In this document: in pieces, positions 16,631 through 24,885 of the stretch
Layout: each line of letters opens with the position of its first letter
Position numbering within the stretch: position 1 is the stretch's first letter
Assembly (NCBI GenBank): GCA_023439305.1
Contig: JAEXOO010000051.1
Location: forward strand, 25,196-89,195
From: Pseudomonadota bacterium
GTDB taxonomy: Bacteria; Pseudomonadota; Gammaproteobacteria; Burkholderiales; Burkholderiaceae_B
Direction: 5' to 3'
DNA length: 64,000 bases
The notes under the pieces: model-generated
Seen by the model: the letters and a program-made list of their open reading frames with translations, nothing else
Database searches by the model: none
What the model was told of the DNA's origin: nothing
Made by a program: the position numbers and the translations under genes

Positions 16631-17815
16631 ATGACTATCCCGACGACTGATGCTGCCCTCCTGGTTCCCGGCTCCTGGCTGGGCATGATTGGAGGCGGCC
16701 AGCTTGGCCGCATGTTCTGCCATTCCGCGCAGAGCCTGGGCTACAAGGTGGCGGTGCTGGATCCGGACACCGCCAGTCCGGCCGGCGCCGTGGCGGACCT
16801 GCATCTGTGCGCTCCGTATGACGACACCGATGCGCTGGCCCGCTTGGGCGAGCTGTGTCAGGCCGTCAGTACCGAGTTTGAAAACGTGCCTGCCCAGTCG
16901 CTGCTGACGCTCGCCCGCCATACTCGTGTCACGCCGTCTGGCCATGCTGTGGGCGTGGTGCAGGATCGTATCCGCGAAAAAGCCTTCATCGTGCAAGCTG
17001 GCGTGCCGGTCGCCCCTTATGCGGCCATCGAAAGCGCGGCCGACCTGCAGGCTGCCGCGGATGACTTGTTTCCCGGCATTTTGAAGACGGCGCGCTTTGG
17101 CTACGATGGCAAGGGGCAGGCCCGCGTGGCCGACCGCGAGCAGGCGTTGGCGGCTTTCGCGCAGTTCGGTTCCCAGGTTTGTGTCCTGGAGGCCTTGCAG
17201 CCTCTGGAGTACGAAATTTCCGTGGTGCTGGCGCGCGGTCTGGACGGAGCTGTTCAGACCTTTCCGTGTTCGCGCAACGAGCACCGCGACGGCATTCTGG
17301 CCGTCTCTACGGTCAGCGAGCAATTCCAGGGCGGCGCCTTGTCCGAGCAGGCCCGTGCGGCGGCTGCGGACATTGCCCGCACGCTGGATTATTACGGCGT
17401 GCTTTGTGTGGAGTTCTTCATTTTGAAGGACGGCCGCTTGCTGGCCAACGAAGTGGCGCCTCGTCCGCACAACAGCGGCCACTACACCATGAACGCCTGT
17501 GTCACCAGCCAGTTCGAGCAGCAGGCGCGTGTCATGGCCGCTTTGCCGCTGGGCAGCACCGAGCCTCTGTGCCCGTCCATCATGTTGAATATCCTGGGCG
17601 ACATCTGGTTCGACGAACAGGGCGCCGGCCGTGAGCCCGACTGGGCGAGCCTGCTGTCCATCGCCGGCGTGTCCCTGCATCTGTACGGCAAGGCGCAGGC
17701 GCGCCCGGGCCGCAAGATGGGTCATGTCAATGTGGTCGGGGCCAGCGACGAGCAGGTGCGCCAGCGCGCTGCTCAGGCAGCGGCCGCTTTGCGTATCGCA
17801 TTCGATCATGACTGA
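16631..17815 (+). CDS. purK: N5-carboxyaminoimidazole ribonucleotide synthase
   Basis: ATP-grasp enzyme that carboxylates AIR to N5-CAIR, the substrate of PurE. The 394-residue protein starts with an IGGGQLGRM nucleotide-binding motif, has the LKTARFGYDGKGQ ATP-grasp loop and the EISVVLARG stretch, and ends with the NEVAPRPHNSGHYT motif and a C-terminal PurK domain. The start lies 13 bases after purE, and its last 8 bases overlap the start of the Sua5-type gene, so purE, purK and that gene form a tight operon. Confidence 0.96.
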   Translation: MTIPTTDAALLVPGSWLGMIGGGQLGRMFCHSAQSLGYKVAVLDPDTASPAGAVADLHLCAPYDDTDALARLGELCQAVSTEFENVPAQSLLTLARHTRVTPSGHAVGVVQDRIREKAFIVQAGVPVAPYAAIESAADLQAAADDLFPGILKTARFGYDGKGQARVADREQALAAFAQFGSQVCVLEALQPLEYEISVVLARGLDGAVQTFPCSRNEHRDGILAVSTVSEQFQGGALSEQARAAAADIARTLDYYGVLCVEFFILKDGRLLANEVAPRPHNSGHYTMNACVTSQFEQQARVMAALPLGSTEPLCPSIMLNILGDIWFDEQGAGREPDWASLLSIAGVSLHLYGKAQARPGRKMGHVNVVGASDEQVRQRAAQAAAALRIAFDHD

Positions 17816-18833
17816 GCGCATCCGGGAGCCCTCCGAGCAGGATATCCAGCAGGCCGCAGAGCGGCTGGCGCAAGGCGGTCTGGTGGCTTTCCCCACGGAA
17901 ACCGTTTATGGGCTGGGCGCAGATGCCGAGAACCCCGAGGCCGTGCGCGGTATTTATCGCGCCAAGGGCCGTCCGTCGGATCATCCTCTGATCGTGCACG
18001 TGGCGCCGCAGGCAGACCTGCTGTATTGGGTTGCGCAAGTTCCGCCTCTGGCCCGGCAACTGATCGACGCCTTCTGGCCAGGGCCGCTGACGCTGATCCT
18101 GCCGCGCAATCCCCGTATCCCGGATACCGTCAGCGGCGGGCAGGCCACCATAGGTCTGCGCTGCCCATCGCATCCGGTGGCCCAGACCTTGCTACAGCGC
18201 ATGGCGCAGCTCAAACCCAGTGGACAGGCCGGGGTGGCGGCGCCGTCGGCCAACAAGTTCGGCCAGGTATCGCCGACGGCGGCCAGTCATGTCCGCGAGG
18301 AGTTCGCAGATCTCTCGGCAGATGAACTGTTGATTCTGGAGTCCGGTCCCTCGGAAGTGGGTATTGAATCCACCATTGTGGATGTGTCCCGAACTCATCA
18401 GGGATTGGGTGCGGTGCTGCTGCGTCCCGGCCATATCACGGCGGCCATGATCGCGGAGGTGATCGGCTACGAGCCGGCCGCCCCGGATGAGCAGGCGCCG
18501 CAGGTGTCGGGCAGCCTGAAAGCCCACTATGCGCCGCGCACACCGCTGTCCTTGTTCGATGCGGACTCTGTACAGGCCGTGCAGGCTGCCTTATCGCAAG
18601 GGGGGCGTCATGCCGTGGTGGCTTTTGCCGCCTTGCCGCCGTTTTCGGCCGACCGGCAGGACTGGTATGTATGCGCTACCGATCCGCAGGCCTACGCGCA
18701 GGATCTGTATGCCATGCTGCGTCGCCTGGATCAGGGGCAGTACGATCATATCTGGCTGCAGCGCTGCCCGGATACGCCTGCGTGGCAGGCCGTCAATGAC
18801 CGTCTGGGACGCGCTGCCGCCGCGTTCGAGTAA
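17808..18833 (+). CDS. L-threonylcarbamoyladenylate synthase, Sua5 type
   Basis: Makes threonylcarbamoyl-AMP from threonine, bicarbonate and ATP for the t6A modification of ANN-decoding tRNAs. The 341-residue protein has a YrdC domain (about 1-205, with the FPTETVYGLG motif, KGRPSDHPL and the APSANKFGQVSPT segment) and a C-terminal Sua5 domain beginning near the linker that contains LKAHYAPRTPL. This two-domain length distinguishes Sua5 from the single-domain TsaC/YrdC. It overlaps purK by 8 bases. A later gene in the window, tcdA, completes the cyclic t6A step. Confidence 0.93.
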   Translation: MTERIREPSEQDIQQAAERLAQGGLVAFPTETVYGLGADAENPEAVRGIYRAKGRPSDHPLIVHVAPQADLLYWVAQVPPLARQLIDAFWPGPLTLILPRNPRIPDTVSGGQATIGLRCPSHPVAQTLLQRMAQLKPSGQAGVAAPSANKFGQVSPTAASHVREEFADLSADELLILESGPSEVGIESTIVDVSRTHQGLGAVLLRPGHITAAMIAEVIGYEPAAPDEQAPQVSGSLKAHYAPRTPLSLFDADSVQAVQAALSQGGRHAVVAFAALPPFSADRQDWYVCATDPQAYAQDLYAMLRRLDQGQYDHIWLQRCPDTPAWQAVNDRLGRAAAAFE

Positions 18834-18842
18834 ATCCGGGAT

Positions 18843-19658
18843 TCAGGCGCGACGGGTTCTTTCCAGAAAGTCCTGAATAGCCTGGTTGACCCGTTCCGTC
18901 TGGTCTTTGTAGGGCAGATGGCCGCATTGTTCCAGTTCCAGCAGTTCAGTGTGCGGGACCAGTTCGCGTATGCGCCGTATCTGCTCCAGGGTGCCATATT
19001 CGTCATCCACGCCTTGAATCGCCAGAATGGGGCAGGTGATGCGGCGCACGTCGTCTTCGATGTTCCAATCGCGGAAAGACGGTTCGGTCCAGGTCCGGTT
19101 CCAGCCCCAGAACGCCGACTCCACATCGTCGTGGTAGCGGGCCAGGCGCTCGCGCAGGAAACCCTGTTCGTAGGCCTCTCGCGCCACCAGAATGCCGCGC
19201 AGGGAAATGTCTTCTACAAACAGATGCGGTGCCATCACGACGATGCCTTGCAAGCGATCGCTGAAGCCGCTGGCGGCCAGCAGGGCGATGGAGCCGCCGT
19301 CGCTGTGGCCGACCAGAACAAGGGGGCGGCGCCCGTCTTCGCCCAACTGATCCAGCAACTGCGGCAGCACATCAAGAGACTGTTCATGCAGATAGTCCGG
19401 CGCCTTGGGGCCGTGCTCGCTGCGAGGCGTGCTGCGGCCGTAGCCATAGCGTGAATACATCAGGCCGCTGCAGCCGGTCTGATCGCACAATTGGGCGGGC
19501 CAGTCTTTCCACATGGAGATCGAGCCCAGGCCTTCATGCAGGAAGACCAGCAGCGGGGCATCCCGTCGTTCGGGACGTATCCATTGGTACTCCAGGCGTA
19601 TGGCGTGGCCGCCTTGGGTCAGGGAAGCAAACTGCAGAGACGTGTCCAGGGTAGTCAT
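18843..19658 (-). CDS. alpha/beta hydrolase
   Basis: 271-residue alpha/beta-hydrolase fold protein. The nucleophile elbow is GHSDGG with a Ser nucleophile, the oxyanion segment is FLHEGLGSISMW, an acid is likely in GVDDEYGT, and the catalytic His is in CGHLPYK near the C-terminus. The substrate is unknown; similar proteins include esterases and lactonases. The frame is open further upstream, but the ATG at 19658, a few bases after GGAA, gives a normal family start. It is convergent with the Sua5-type gene, 9 bases apart. Confidence 0.82.
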   Translation of the reverse strand: MTTLDTSLQFASLTQGGHAIRLEYQWIRPERRDAPLLVFLHEGLGSISMWKDWPAQLCDQTGCSGLMYSRYGYGRSTPRSEHGPKAPDYLHEQSLDVLPQLLDQLGEDGRRPLVLVGHSDGGSIALLAASGFSDRLQGIVVMAPHLFVEDISLRGILVAREAYEQGFLRERLARYHDDVESAFWGWNRTWTEPSFRDWNIEDDVRRITCPILAIQGVDDEYGTLEQIRRIRELVPHTELLELEQCGHLPYKDQTERVNQAIQDFLERTRRA

Positions 19659-19867
19659 AGATTCCATTCCGCACGGTGCGCCGCTGGGCGGCGTCGAGTC
19701 TGTTTGTTTTGACAAAGTAGTCTTTATGCCACAGATTGTCCGTGCGTGCTTGAACGCCAGGCGGGCGGCCTGTCTGGCGGTGATTTCGGCATGATTCTTG
19801 CTGCGCTGCAATTGTCTGCAGACTTGGTACACTGGCGGCCTGAACCTCTTTATTGTTGCATCACAAC

Positions 19868-20314
19868 ATGAAATTCGACGAATTCGAAGTGGGTATGGTG
19901 ATTCATCACCCGCTCGTTCCCGTCACCCGGGAAGAAATGCTGGACTTTGCGCGGCAGTACGATCCGCAGTGGTTCCATGTGGACGAAGCGCGCGCCGAGC
20001 AAGGCCATTGGAATGGCCTGATCGGCAGCGGTTGGCTGACCTGCAGCAAAACCATGCGCATGGCGGTGGATGCGGCCCTGCACGACTCCGAGTCTTTCGG
20101 ATCGCCCGGCCTGGAACGCCTGCGCTGGCTGCTGCCTGTGCGTCCCGGTGACTCCATCCGCCTGGAGGCCACCGTGGCGTCCAAACGCGTCTCCTCAAGC
20201 CGTGACGACCTGGGCATCGTGCGCTGGTCCTGGAATGTCTTCAACCAGCACGATCAGCAGGTGCTGGAGCTGGAAGCGACCAGCATGTTTGCTCTGAAGC
20301 CTGCCGCAGACTGA
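19868..20314 (+). CDS. MaoC-like (R)-hydratase
   Basis: 148-residue hot-dog-fold protein. The hydratase motif region YDPQWFHVDEARA is followed by the GLIGSGWLT segment, the usual place of the catalytic Asp and His in MaoC/PhaJ-type enoyl-CoA hydratases. Its usual reaction is hydration of a trans-2-enoyl-CoA or dehydration of a 3-hydroxyacyl-CoA. The natural substrate is not shown; gcdH next door, convergent, hints at acyl-CoA breakdown. It shares a terminator with gcdH. Confidence 0.87.
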   Translation: MKFDEFEVGMVIHHPLVPVTREEMLDFARQYDPQWFHVDEARAEQGHWNGLIGSGWLTCSKTMRMAVDAALHDSESFGSPGLERLRWLLPVRPGDSIRLEATVASKRVSSSRDDLGIVRWSWNVFNQHDQQVLELEATSMFALKPAAD

Positions 20315-20330
20315 GCCCGTTCAGCATACG

Positions 20331-20355
20331 AAAACGCCCTAAAATGGGCGTTTTT
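20331..20355. terminator. bidirectional terminator between the MaoC-like gene and gcdH
   Basis: AAAACGCCC at 20331-20339 pairs with GGGCGTTTT at 20346-20354, giving T-runs on both strands. It is placed between two convergent stop codons. Confidence 0.8.
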
Positions 20356-20382
20356 GCGTTTGGGTAATCGAAGCGGGAAGAC

Positions 20383-21576
20383 TTAGAAGAACGCTTGTAT
20401 GCCCGTCTGCGCCCGGCCCAAGATCAGGGCGTGCACGTCGTGGGTGCCTTCGTAGGTGTTGACCACTTCCAGGTTCACCAGATGGCGGGCGACGCCGAAT
20501 TCGTCCGAGATGCCGTTGCCGCCCAACATGTCGCGCGCCAGGCGGGCGATGTCCAGCGCCTTGCCGCAGGAATTGCGCTTCATGATGGAGGTGATCTCCA
20601 CCGCTGCGGTGCCTTCGTCTTTCATGCGTCCCAGGCGCAGACAGCCTTGCAAGGCCAGGGTGATCTCGGTCTGCATGTCGACCAGTTTTTTCTGGATGAG
20701 CTGGTTGGCGGCCAGCGGGCGGCCGAACTGTTTGCGGTCCAGGGTGTACTGGCGCGCGGTGTGCCAGCAGGACTCGGCCGCGCCCAGCGCGCCCCAGGCG
20801 ATGCCGTAGCGGGCCGAGTTCAGGCAAGTGAAGGGGCCGCGCAGCCCGCTGACGCCGGGCATCATGGCGCTGTCCTCGACATGCACGTCATCCATGACGA
20901 TTTCCCCTGTCAGAGAAGCGCGCAGACCTACTTTGCCATGGATGGCAGGGGTGCTCAGGCCCCTCATTCCTTTGTCCAGGATGAAGCCGCGTATCTTGCC
21001 GTCGTCCTCGCCGCCGACAATTTTGGCCCAGACCACGAACACGTCGGCAATCGGTGAATTGGTGATCCACATTTTGCTGCCGCTCAGTCGATAGCCGCCG
21101 TCCATCTTAATGGCGCGGGTCTCCATGGCACCGGGGTCCGAGCCGTGATTGGGCTCTGTCAGTCCAAAACAGCCAATCCATTGGCCGCTGGCTAGTTTGG
21201 GCAGGTACTTGCGTTTTTGTGCTTCGCTGCCGAACTCGAAGATAGGCACCATGACCAGGGACGACTGCACGCTCATCATGGAACGGTAGCCAGAGTCCAC
21301 GCGTTCTACTTCCCGGGCGATCAGGCCGTAGCTGACATAATTGAGGCCCGCACCGCCGTACGTTTCGGGGATTGTGGCGCCCAACAGGCCTAACTCGCCC
21401 ATTTCGGCGAAGATGGCGGGGTCGGTGCGTTCGTGGCGAAAAGCCTCCAGCACGCGGGGTTGCAGCTTGTCCTGCGCATAGGCGTGGGCGGCGTCGCGCA
21501 CCATGCGCTCTTCGTCGTTGAGTTGCTGATTCAGCAGCAGAGGATCATCCCAGTGGAACGAGGGAGAGGAAGACAT
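20383..21576 (-). CDS. gcdH: glutaryl-CoA dehydrogenase
   Basis: FAD enzyme that oxidises and decarboxylates glutaryl-CoA to crotonyl-CoA in lysine, tryptophan and benzoate-type catabolism. The 397-residue protein has the acyl-CoA dehydrogenase layout. Features are the RVDSGYRSMMSVQSSLVM segment typical of the glutaryl-CoA subgroup, the flavin-binding GLTEPNHGSD and WITNSPIADVF stretches, and the catalytic Glu in NTYEGTHD. The chosen ATG at 21576 has GGAG upstream. It is divergent from a LysR regulator of the type often paired with gcdH, so regulation by that protein is likely. Confidence 0.92.
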   Translation of the reverse strand: MSSSPSFHWDDPLLLNQQLNDEERMVRDAAHAYAQDKLQPRVLEAFRHERTDPAIFAEMGELGLLGATIPETYGGAGLNYVSYGLIAREVERVDSGYRSMMSVQSSLVMVPIFEFGSEAQKRKYLPKLASGQWIGCFGLTEPNHGSDPGAMETRAIKMDGGYRLSGSKMWITNSPIADVFVVWAKIVGGEDDGKIRGFILDKGMRGLSTPAIHGKVGLRASLTGEIVMDDVHVEDSAMMPGVSGLRGPFTCLNSARYGIAWGALGAAESCWHTARQYTLDRKQFGRPLAANQLIQKKLVDMQTEITLALQGCLRLGRMKDEGTAAVEITSIMKRNSCGKALDIARLARDMLGGNGISDEFGVARHLVNLEVVNTYEGTHDVHALILGRAQTGIQAFF

Positions 21577-21705
21577 CGCGGTACTCCGGGAAATCAAAGG
21601 GGCTCAAGGTCGTGCACCGCACTGTGCCGACCGGATTAAAGGGGGCGGACAAGGCGGGTGCATGCCGTCATAATGAGCCAGGATAATGTGCATAAACCGC
21701 ACATG

Positions 21706-21722
21706 GCAATTGATAAAATTGC
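21706..21722. promoter_or_regulatory. candidate LysR operator in the gcdH/lysR gap
   Basis: GCAATT (21706-21711) and AATTGC (21717-21722) form a perfect inverted repeat with 5-base spacer GATAA, in the 224-base gap between divergent gcdH and the LysR gene. A GTGC/GCAC pair lies just upstream at 21688-21702. AT-rich dyads in such a gap are typical LysR sites. Pattern only. Confidence 0.45.
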
Positions 21723-21800
21723 ACAATGTCGTGTGCTGGCGGAACGAGCCGGCATTACCACTATGATAGGGTCGGGTGGTCCCGGCCCAGGGAGGTTGCC

Positions 21801-22682
21801 ATGAGGCACGGCATACCCAGCCTGGGAGCCTTGCAGGCTTTCGAGGCCACGGCGCGGCTGGGGTCTTTTTCCCGCGCCGCTGAGGAACTGTCCTTGACGC
21901 ACAGCGCGGTGCACCGTCAGGTCAGCGGTCTGGAGCAGCGGCTGGGCGTGCAGCTGCTGGCCCGCGTGCGCCGTCGATTGGCCTTGACGCCGGCGGGCCG
22001 GGACTATGCGGCGCGGATCCGCCATCACCTGGAGCAGATCGGCAAGGACACCTTCAATCTGGTGGCCCGCGCCGGCGTGGGGCGCAGCGTGCATCTGGCG
22101 GTGCTGCCGACCTTGTCCACGGTGTGGCTGATGCCGCGCCTGGCGGCGTTCAGCCGGACTTATCCTGATATCACGGTTAGCCTGTCGGTGCGTACTGCGC
22201 CGTTTCAATTTGGTGACCATCCTTTTGATGCGGCCATCTATCATGGACGCGAGCTTTGGCCGCAGACGCAGGGCATACGCTTGTTTGATGAAAGCGAACT
22301 GATTCCCGTGTGCTCCCCGGAAGTGGCGCGGAGCGCGCCCTTACAGGATTTGACGCATCTGCATATGTCCACGCGGCCCGATAACTGGGCCGACTGGTAC
22401 CGGTCGGCCCAGCTGGAACCGGGCTTGCGCGTCAGCGCCGGACCGCGGTATGAATTGTTCACGCTGATTCTGGCAGCGGTACGGGCTGACATGGGAGTGG
22501 CGTTGATGCCGCGCTTTCTGGTGCAGGATTCTCTTGCAAGCGGCGAGCTGTGTATGCCGGTGCCGCATGCCTTGCCGGTCAGCGAAGCGTATTTTTTCAG
22601 TTACCCGACGGCCGATGGCCCGGGGGAGGCGGTCTTGCTGTTGGAGCAATGGCTGGCCCAGGAACACAAGGAGACAGCATGA
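21801..22682 (+). CDS. LysR-family regulator, GcvA/GcdR-like
   Basis: 293-residue transcription factor. The N-terminal winged helix has the GcvA-type start PSLGALQAFEATARLGSFSRAAEELSLTHSAVHRQVSGLE, followed by a type 2 periplasmic-binding-like effector domain. A strong GGGAGG stands six bases before the ATG. It is divergent from gcdH, the common arrangement in proteobacteria where this regulator senses glutarate or related acids, so I infer control of gcdH. Its stop overlaps the ggt start (ATGA), so ggt is translated from the same message. Confidence 0.87.
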   Translation: MRHGIPSLGALQAFEATARLGSFSRAAEELSLTHSAVHRQVSGLEQRLGVQLLARVRRRLALTPAGRDYAARIRHHLEQIGKDTFNLVARAGVGRSVHLAVLPTLSTVWLMPRLAAFSRTYPDITVSLSVRTAPFQFGDHPFDAAIYHGRELWPQTQGIRLFDESELIPVCSPEVARSAPLQDLTHLHMSTRPDNWADWYRSAQLEPGLRVSAGPRYELFTLILAAVRADMGVALMPRFLVQDSLASGELCMPVPHALPVSEAYFFSYPTADGPGEAVLLLEQWLAQEHKETA

Positions 22683-24424
22683 GACACGCCTGGATGCGCG
22701 GCCTGAGCGCCGCTGCCTTGACACTGGCCTTGACGGGGCTGGCCAGCGCGCGCGGCCCTATCACGACGGATCTGAACCCCGAAGCTGCCACAGCCAGCCT
22801 GCAGCGTGACAAAGTCGTCAGCAGCAAGAGCATGGTCGTGACGGCTCATCCCCTGGCCACGCGCGCAGGTTTGCGCATGCTGGATCAGGGCGGCAGCGCG
22901 GTGGACGCCGCTGTCGCCAGCCAACTGGTGTTGGGCCTGGTGGAACCGCAGTCCTCCGGCATCGGCGGCGGCGGTTTTCTGCTGTTGTTCCAGCCCGGCA
23001 AGGGCCTGCTCAGCTACGACGGGCGCGAGACGGCGCCGGCCACCAGCTCCTTGGATCGCTTCGAGATGGACGGCAAGACCATGTCCTTTAAACAGGCAGT
23101 CAATAGCGGGCGCTCGGTCGGCGTGCCGGGTTTGATCCGCGCCCTGGAACTGATGCACAAGGATGGCGGCAGATTGCCGTGGTCCAGCCTGTTCGAGCCG
23201 GCCATTGAACTGGCACAGCAGGGCTTCGAGGTCAGTCCTCGTTTACATGCCTTGATAACCGACAATCCCGAGCTGGCGGACAAGCCGGCTGCGCGCGCCT
23301 ACTTCCTGGATGAACAGGGGCAGCCCTGGCCCGTGGGGCACAGGCTGCACAACCCGGCGTATGCCCAGGTGTTGAAGACGCTGGCTCGGCAGGGAGCTGA
23401 TGCCTTTTACAGCGGCGATCTGGCCCGCGACATGGCGGCGGCAGTAGCGGCCGATCCTATCCCAGGCGATCTGTCGGAATCGGATCTGCGCGATTACCGC
23501 GCTCTGCGCCGCGAGCCGCTGTGCATGGACTGGCAGCGCTGGGCCTTGTGCGGCATGGCGCCGCCCAGTTCCGGGCCGCTGTCCGTCATGCAGATGCTGG
23601 GTATTTTGCAGCACACGCCCATAGCATCATTGGATCCGCAGTCGGCCCAAGCCATTCACTACTTTGCCGAGGCCGGCCGCCTGGCCTTTGCCGACCGCGA
23701 TGCCTGGGTGGCAGACCCAGCGTTTGTCCCGGTTCCTCAGCAGGCCATGTTGGCGCCCGCCTATTTGAAAGCGCGGGCGGGATTGATCCGTCCCGATCGC
23801 TCCTTAGGCCATGCGTCGCCCGGTCAGCCGCTGGCCGACAGACAGGCGGCAGCCGACAGCACGTTGGAGCTGCCGTCCACCACGCATTTGTCGGTGGCCG
23901 ATGCACAAGGGCAGGTCGTGTCCATGACGACCTCGGTGGAGTCGGCCTTCGGCAGCAAGATCATGGTGCACGGTTTCCTGCTGAATAATCAGCTGACCGA
24001 TTTTGCGCTCAGCCCCAGGGACGAGGCAGGGCGCTTGTCCGTGAACCGCGTGGAGCCGGGCAAGCGCCCGCGCAGCTCCATGGCGCCCATGATGGTGCTG
24101 GAACAGGGACGGCCCGTGATTGCCCTGGGTTCACCCGGCGGCAGCGCGATCATACTGTATGTGGCGCAGGCACTGACGGGCATGCTGATGTGGGATCTGG
24201 ACGCCCAGCAGGCGGTCAGCTTGCCGCATTACGGCAGCCGCAACTGGGCGACGGAACTGGAGGCGGGCACGACCATCACGGAACAGGCGCCAGCCTTGCG
24301 GGCCATGGGGCACGAGGTGCGCGAACAGCCATTTCCCAGCGGCACGCATGTGATCCGCTGGACGGCGCAAGGCATGGAGGCGGGCGTGGACCCTAGACGG
24401 GAAGGCTTGGCGTTGGGGCGGTGA
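22679..24424 (+). CDS. ggt: gamma-glutamyltransferase
   Basis: Ntn hydrolase that hydrolyses or transfers the gamma-glutamyl group of glutathione in the periplasm. The 581-residue precursor has a signal peptide (about residues 1-24, cleavage after ASA). It has the large-subunit segments VDAAVASQLVLGLVEPQSSGIGGG and DGRETAP, and the autocleavage site with Thr nucleophile in LPSTTHLSV. The small subunit contains GSPGGSAI. The start overlaps the LysR stop and has AAGGAGA just before it. Translational coupling of a GGT to a LysR regulator is unusual. No terminator precedes repeat copy 2. Confidence 0.93.
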   Translation: MRHAWMRGLSAAALTLALTGLASARGPITTDLNPEAATASLQRDKVVSSKSMVVTAHPLATRAGLRMLDQGGSAVDAAVASQLVLGLVEPQSSGIGGGGFLLLFQPGKGLLSYDGRETAPATSSLDRFEMDGKTMSFKQAVNSGRSVGVPGLIRALELMHKDGGRLPWSSLFEPAIELAQQGFEVSPRLHALITDNPELADKPAARAYFLDEQGQPWPVGHRLHNPAYAQVLKTLARQGADAFYSGDLARDMAAAVAADPIPGDLSESDLRDYRALRREPLCMDWQRWALCGMAPPSSGPLSVMQMLGILQHTPIASLDPQSAQAIHYFAEAGRLAFADRDAWVADPAFVPVPQQAMLAPAYLKARAGLIRPDRSLGHASPGQPLADRQAAADSTLELPSTTHLSVADAQGQVVSMTTSVESAFGSKIMVHGFLLNNQLTDFALSPRDEAGRLSVNRVEPGKRPRSSMAPMMVLEQGRPVIALGSPGGSAIILYVAQALTGMLMWDLDAQQAVSLPHYGSRNWATELEAGTTITEQAPALRAMGHEVREQPFPSGTHVIRWTAQGMEAGVDPRREGLALGR

Positions 24425-24474
24425 TGCCCTATTGTCTCAACGGGGTCGGGCTCTGTGCTTGGATATAGCATCGA

Positions 24475-24770
24475 GTCCGGCGCTGAAGGGGCTATAGAGT
24501 CAGCTTGTGCGCTTGGTTCCTGAGACCTATGGCCGGCAGGCTGGACAGTCGCCGGCGCCAAACGCCGGTTCCCTTGGCGAGCCTAGTGACGGGCGGTGCG
24601 TGAACTCGCGGAGCAGCTCGTCCCCCGGACGAGCTGCAAGCGTTCCGCTCAAACAGCACGCCCCTTGCCTCCCGCCCCTGCGTCTCGCCTGCGGCGACTG
24701 CCCTGACCCGCCTGCCGGCCATAGGTCTCAGGAACCAAGCTGAAAATCGAAAACCCCTTCAGTGCCGGAC
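24475..24770 (+). repeat. structured intergenic element, copy 2
   Basis: About 296 bases, same orientation and core as copies 1 and 3. A 30-bp perfect inverted repeat (24512-24541 against 24710-24739) encloses the core. A further outer stem pairs 24475-24491 with 24754-24770 with one mismatch that is a wobble on RNA. A T-run at 24781-24787 follows shortly after, so the whole could end the ggt message. Inside, an 11-bp perfect hairpin (24613-24623 against 24627-24637) with loop CCC corresponds to the hairpins at 9705-9723 and 63772-63794, but with a different stem sequence. The shared words TGAACTC, CTTGCCTCCCG, CGCCTGCGGC and CTGACCCGCC are present. It fills the gap between convergent ggt and purU. 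Confidence 0.87.
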
Positions 24771-24831
24771 GCCGGACAGCTTTTTTTAGACTGCACGGCT
24801 CTGACACATGGAAAAGAGAGGCCCGGAAACG

Positions 24832-24859
24832 AAAAAACCCGGCCATGGAGGCCGGGTTT
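24832..24859 (-). terminator. purU intrinsic terminator
   Basis: On the minus strand a 7-bp GGCCGGG-type stem (24838-24844 against 24850-24856), extended by A-T pairs, is followed by a run of six T. It lies 27 bases after the purU stop. Confidence 0.85.
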
Positions 24860-24885
24860 CGGTACAGGGCGAAGAGTCCGATGGA

